Positions 60,724 to 64,000 of a stretch of 64,000 nucleotides of DNA are shown here, in pieces. This DNA is from Corylus avellana (lineage: Eukaryota > Streptophyta > Magnoliopsida > Fagales > Betulaceae). The stretch covers positions 28,631,382 through 28,695,381 of the forward strand of contig NC_081547.1 in NCBI RefSeq assembly GCF_901000735.1. Direction: 5' to 3'. The position numbers and the translations under genes were made by a program. The notes under the pieces are model-generated. The model saw only the letters and a list, made by a program, of their open reading frames with translations, did not search any database and had not been told where the DNA came from. Each line of letters starts with the position of its first letter. Position 1 is the stretch's first letter.

Positions 60724-63700
60724 TTACAGGATCTGAGCAGCTGTGTTCAACTTTTCAGCTAAGCCGAGCTGTGTTCTGGTGATGCTTGACAAATAGAGCA
60801 AGAGCATATTGTCCTGTACCGGGGGGGGACACATTGGATAAAAAGTGATTAATTAAATACACATGTAATAAACCAACATTAACTATGGGAACATTCATTT
60901 TAAATCAATGAAAACTAGTTCCAAGACTATCAAGTTAATAAAAGGAGGCCATTGAGTTCAAGGGACCAAGCCAGGTATAATGTTATGTTAGTCCATAGAC
61001 TTCAATTGTCATTTTTTTTTTATTTTGACTGAATAACCCAAAACCTCTAGTTACCTGTAGGCTGTTATTTACAAGCTTATCAAAGGCTGATGGAGACAGT
61101 TTGGGAAGGGATGATACGGTCTCTGATATAAATCTCCCTATGCTGTTATCTGGCTCAACATGCCCTTCCTGAGAAAAAATAATATATTTATAATATTAGA
61201 GGTTTGCAGCAAGAAGATCAGAGGGAAGAGGAGGCTGGTTCTGTTTATTACAGCCAGCCTTAAGCATATCATTATATAAGCTTAAAGAAACATAACAATG
61301 ACAAAACTATCCTCAAACCCTAATACATTCTTCTAACAGAACAAAAAGCAGGCATGCGTGAACTGAGAAGGTATGGTTACTTTACCACAACATTGTCAAC
61401 ATATTTGTAGACATCGTCAATTAGAGCTAATAGCCTTTCAATTGAAGCTTCCATCCCTTCTAAATCATTTGGGAGTTTGTCAACCGATGTTGTCTTTAGA
61501 ATATCATCTGCCATCATGAAATTTATTGTGTAAGATTTGAATAGAGATTACAAGTCCAACTAAAAAACACATACCATTCACTTGCTTAAGATTTACCAAA
61601 CACATTGTGAGACCAAGCTTGTAACCCGTAAAGTGGACAGTGAAGGTATTAGACAGATTTTTACGATAAATACCAAAACAAACGCAGCACCAATTTAAAA
61701 AGTTCAAAGACAAAAAGTGCTTCTAACTAACCTTCTTCTTCATTAATTAATTTTTTCATAAGTAACTAACCTTCTTCATTAATACTCCGATAATTATCAA
61801 TTCACGATGATGAGGTTCAATGACTGACTGCTAGTTTCATATGCATTGAAATGAGATATTAAACAAGGACAGTATATTTTATATGCCAAGTAGGTATAGG
61901 AAAAGTCAGATTATTTTTTGACTAAGTAATATGTATTGCAAACTATGAACACACACATGCACACACTAAGTATGCAGTCCACCGGTTTGAAGCCATGCTT
62001 CAGATAAGCCTTTAACAATCTGCCATTTGACTTAGATGACAGAGAAGCCTATGGAAATTCACCTTGCACCTTTCATTTTCATGCATGCATACAATTTCAC
62101 TCCTGTTAGAGATATGCCTTTTAACAGAAATAAATATCAAGGGAGTGGATGGTGATGACTCCTAGTAGATTGAAGGTCAATAATCTTGTCTCGCTTTAGA
62201 AAAAAAGGTGAAGTAATCTCAACCAAAAATCTCGATTCTTATTCTTTCAAGCATGACTACTTAGAACTATCATCTTACCTAGGACGATCTTACATCTACA
62301 TTAAGCAAGCCTTAAAGAGTTTTGTCCATATAATACCGTTTAACTAAAAAATTCAAGAAAGTAAGAGACTTTCATCATCTCAGGAGGTTTTTTCAGCAAA
62401 TGTGCATGTCATGTTAAGTCTGTGTGTCATCAAAAATTTTAAAAGGAATGAGGGACTTTAAGTGATTTCTTACATCCAACTTGTTCAGCTTCAACCATGC
62501 GACGATCCAGAGGAATCTCCTGAAATTGTGCAGCAAGTTGCCGGTCACCAAGTGACAAATTGACAGAAACATAAGCTTTTATTGTACCCTTTCCGTTCTC
62601 AAATCCGGTATCAACAGTCAAATGAACAGGGTTGGAAACTTCTCTAGAATAAAATTCATGGATCAGCGCACTACCTCCAGTAACTCCAAGACCGGTTGAA
62701 TACCTGCATACATTCATAGAGGTAACATAGCAAACATTATAACTAACTTATGAAATCAAATAAACCCCTGTATACTCCAATAAGCTGCCGAGCAAGCCTC
62801 AATTATTGACAAATGCCAAAATACCATGAATCTGAAGTTCAAAGTCATGAAACTGAGGAGCAACAGCTCAGTTGATAAAGAGAGGGTTTCCCGAGCTTGA
62901 CTGTTGACACACTTTTTTTCTTTTTCTTTTTCTTTTTCACTCTAATAAGTAGTTGGGACATGGATTTCGTTTTCCCTTTTGATGGTTAGTTTGGATATTG
63001 GTCCCATACCGCGTAACTATCCTTATACCAAATCTTTCAACTATTTATTACATTGCATCTGTTTATCTAAATTCAATCAATACAGAGGTTAGGATCCAGA
63101 AACTGGATCATATAAATTTGAAAAAGTTCCTAATCTTCTGAAGTCTATAAGTTACAGCACACGTGTTTTGGTGCATGGACTGCTGATTCACTGGACAAGC
63201 ATAACAATTGAACACTACACTTGTAGGATTATCAGTACAGCAAGTAAAATCAGAACATTCTGCCTAGAGATATACCTATAACTAAATATTTAAAACATTA
63301 GAGAAGTAGCATGAGATTTACCATCCAACAATGACTTCCTTCGGATTCACTTTTAGGTGGGATAATAGCATATTGTGATGGTATTCAATATCCAAAGCAA
63401 CCTGCAATTCCAAAAAAAAACATAAACAAAAAGGATAAAAATTACTATCAGAAGCATAGGCAAACTGGATTTGGTCAATTTGATCACTAAAACCCAATGA
63501 ATTTTATCAAAAAATCTCATTTAGATTTCTAAAACATGATAAACATCATTCCATAAGCCTATCTCAGGCCCCAAATAATAAACTAAACATCGCAAAATTA
63601 TCAGCATATTTTCCATTTACGCTTTTTTATTTTCTCGGCAACCAAACAGAACATAAGTAAATATCAATAATTAGCATAAAATAACAATTAAAATACAGAA

Positions 63701-63974
63701 AAAATATTATAACTCGAAACTCGATGCAAATTCGAGAGGGAGTGAGGAGGACCTGGCCGGAGGACTCGCTGTGAGGCACAGCATAAGAGTTGAGGATCTC
63801 AATGACGCCATCGGGCGAGATCGAGCCGAGCAGTGTGCCGATGACGCGTTCGGCTTGGTCAGGGCGTCTCACGTAGTAGTCGCATATGTTGAAGATGACC
63901 AAAGGGTGAACCTTAGCGGACAGGGTCGCCGAGGACGGTCCGAACTGCAACACTGTCTGCTCGCTTGGCGCCAT
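60724..63974 (-). CDS. EIF3F: Translation initiation factor eIF3 subunit f
   Basis: Subunit of the eIF3 complex, which recruits the 40S ribosome. Six exons (minus): 63753-63974, 63322-63401, 62474-62703, 61386-61507, 61055-61168, 60724-60813; 285 residues, close to the Arabidopsis protein (At2g39990, about 293). The MPN domain (about 20-150) includes KVHPLVIFNICDYYVRR, RVIGTLLGSISPDGVIEI, NSYAVPHSES, DIEYHHNMLLSHLKVNP, EVIVGWYSTG and HEFYSREVSNPVHLTVDT. The JAMM zinc residues are not conserved, as usual for eIF3f. The C-terminal helices include PNDLEGMEASIERLLALID and LYLSSITRTQLGLAEKLNTA. All introns are GT-AG. The ATG lies 26 nt from the window end, so the promoter is outside. Confidence 0.94.
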
Positions 63975-64000
63975 TCTCTGCGCTAGGGTTGGTCTGTTTG

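Noticed and set aside
1..64000. CRISPR arrays, bacterial operons or integrated viral genes
   Set aside because: The window is plant nuclear DNA. No regular spacer-repeat array and no viral or bacterial gene was seen on reading both strands.

Overview
The window is nuclear DNA of a dicot plant, most likely a woody rosid. AT-rich intergenic DNA is full of MITEs, small LTR elements and microsatellites. Genes have plant-type split coding regions with short exons, and every recognised protein has a close plant family. I cannot fix the genus. All gene models were read by hand from splice sites, reading frame and remembered family sequences; no search was run.

Layout. 2.1-5.5 kb, minus: signal peptidase complex subunit 2 (SPC25 type). 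6.6-13.8 kb, minus: an 11-exon peroxisomal NAD carrier (PXN type) whose introns hold a MULE-type MITE, a small LTR (TRIM) element and a tandemly duplicated LINE 3' end. 16.6-17.2 kb and 18.1-19.0 kb, plus: a divergent C2-like protein and an SRC2-like C2 protein. 19-35.4 kb: a gene-poor stretch with TRIM and MITE relics. 35.6-37.1 kb, plus: an intronless BAHD (HXXXD) acyltransferase. 38.9-39.5 kb, plus: a small membrane-anchored FAS1 protein. 41.1-44.6 kb, minus: a SWIM zinc-finger, MULE-transposase-derived (FAR1-like) protein with a TRIM in its first intron. 45.5-45.8 kb, minus: an ATL-type RING-H2 relic. 46.1-47.2 kb, plus: a broken second copy of the BAHD gene. 49.3-52.9 kb, minus: proteasome lid subunit RPN8. 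55.0-55.7 kb, minus: a WOX5/WOX7-type homeobox gene. 58.8-59.7 kb: a TIR-bounded element carrying an F-box/LRR (MAX2-like) gene fragment. 60.7-64.0 kb, minus: eIF3 subunit f.

The genes do not form one pathway. They are mostly housekeeping functions (ER signal peptide cleavage, peroxisomal NAD import, proteasome, translation initiation) beside a root stem-cell regulator and a probable specialised-metabolism enzyme. The order matters: from memory of Arabidopsis, SPC25, PXN, an HXXXD acyltransferase and eIF3f are consecutive (At2g39960-At2g39990), while RPN8 and WOX5/WOX7 are neighbours on two other chromosomes (At3g11260-11270, At5g05770-05780). Here both sets share one 64-kb block, which looks like an ancestral arrangement that was divided between duplicated regions in Arabidopsis.

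The most notable molecular details are a probable U12-type intron with AT-AA ends in the SPC25 gene, two GC-AG introns (one only 93 nt, in frame and stop-free), a transposon-captured gene fragment, and a segmental duplication that left a BAHD pseudogene and possibly an RPN8 relic. I saw no clearly undescribed biological system.
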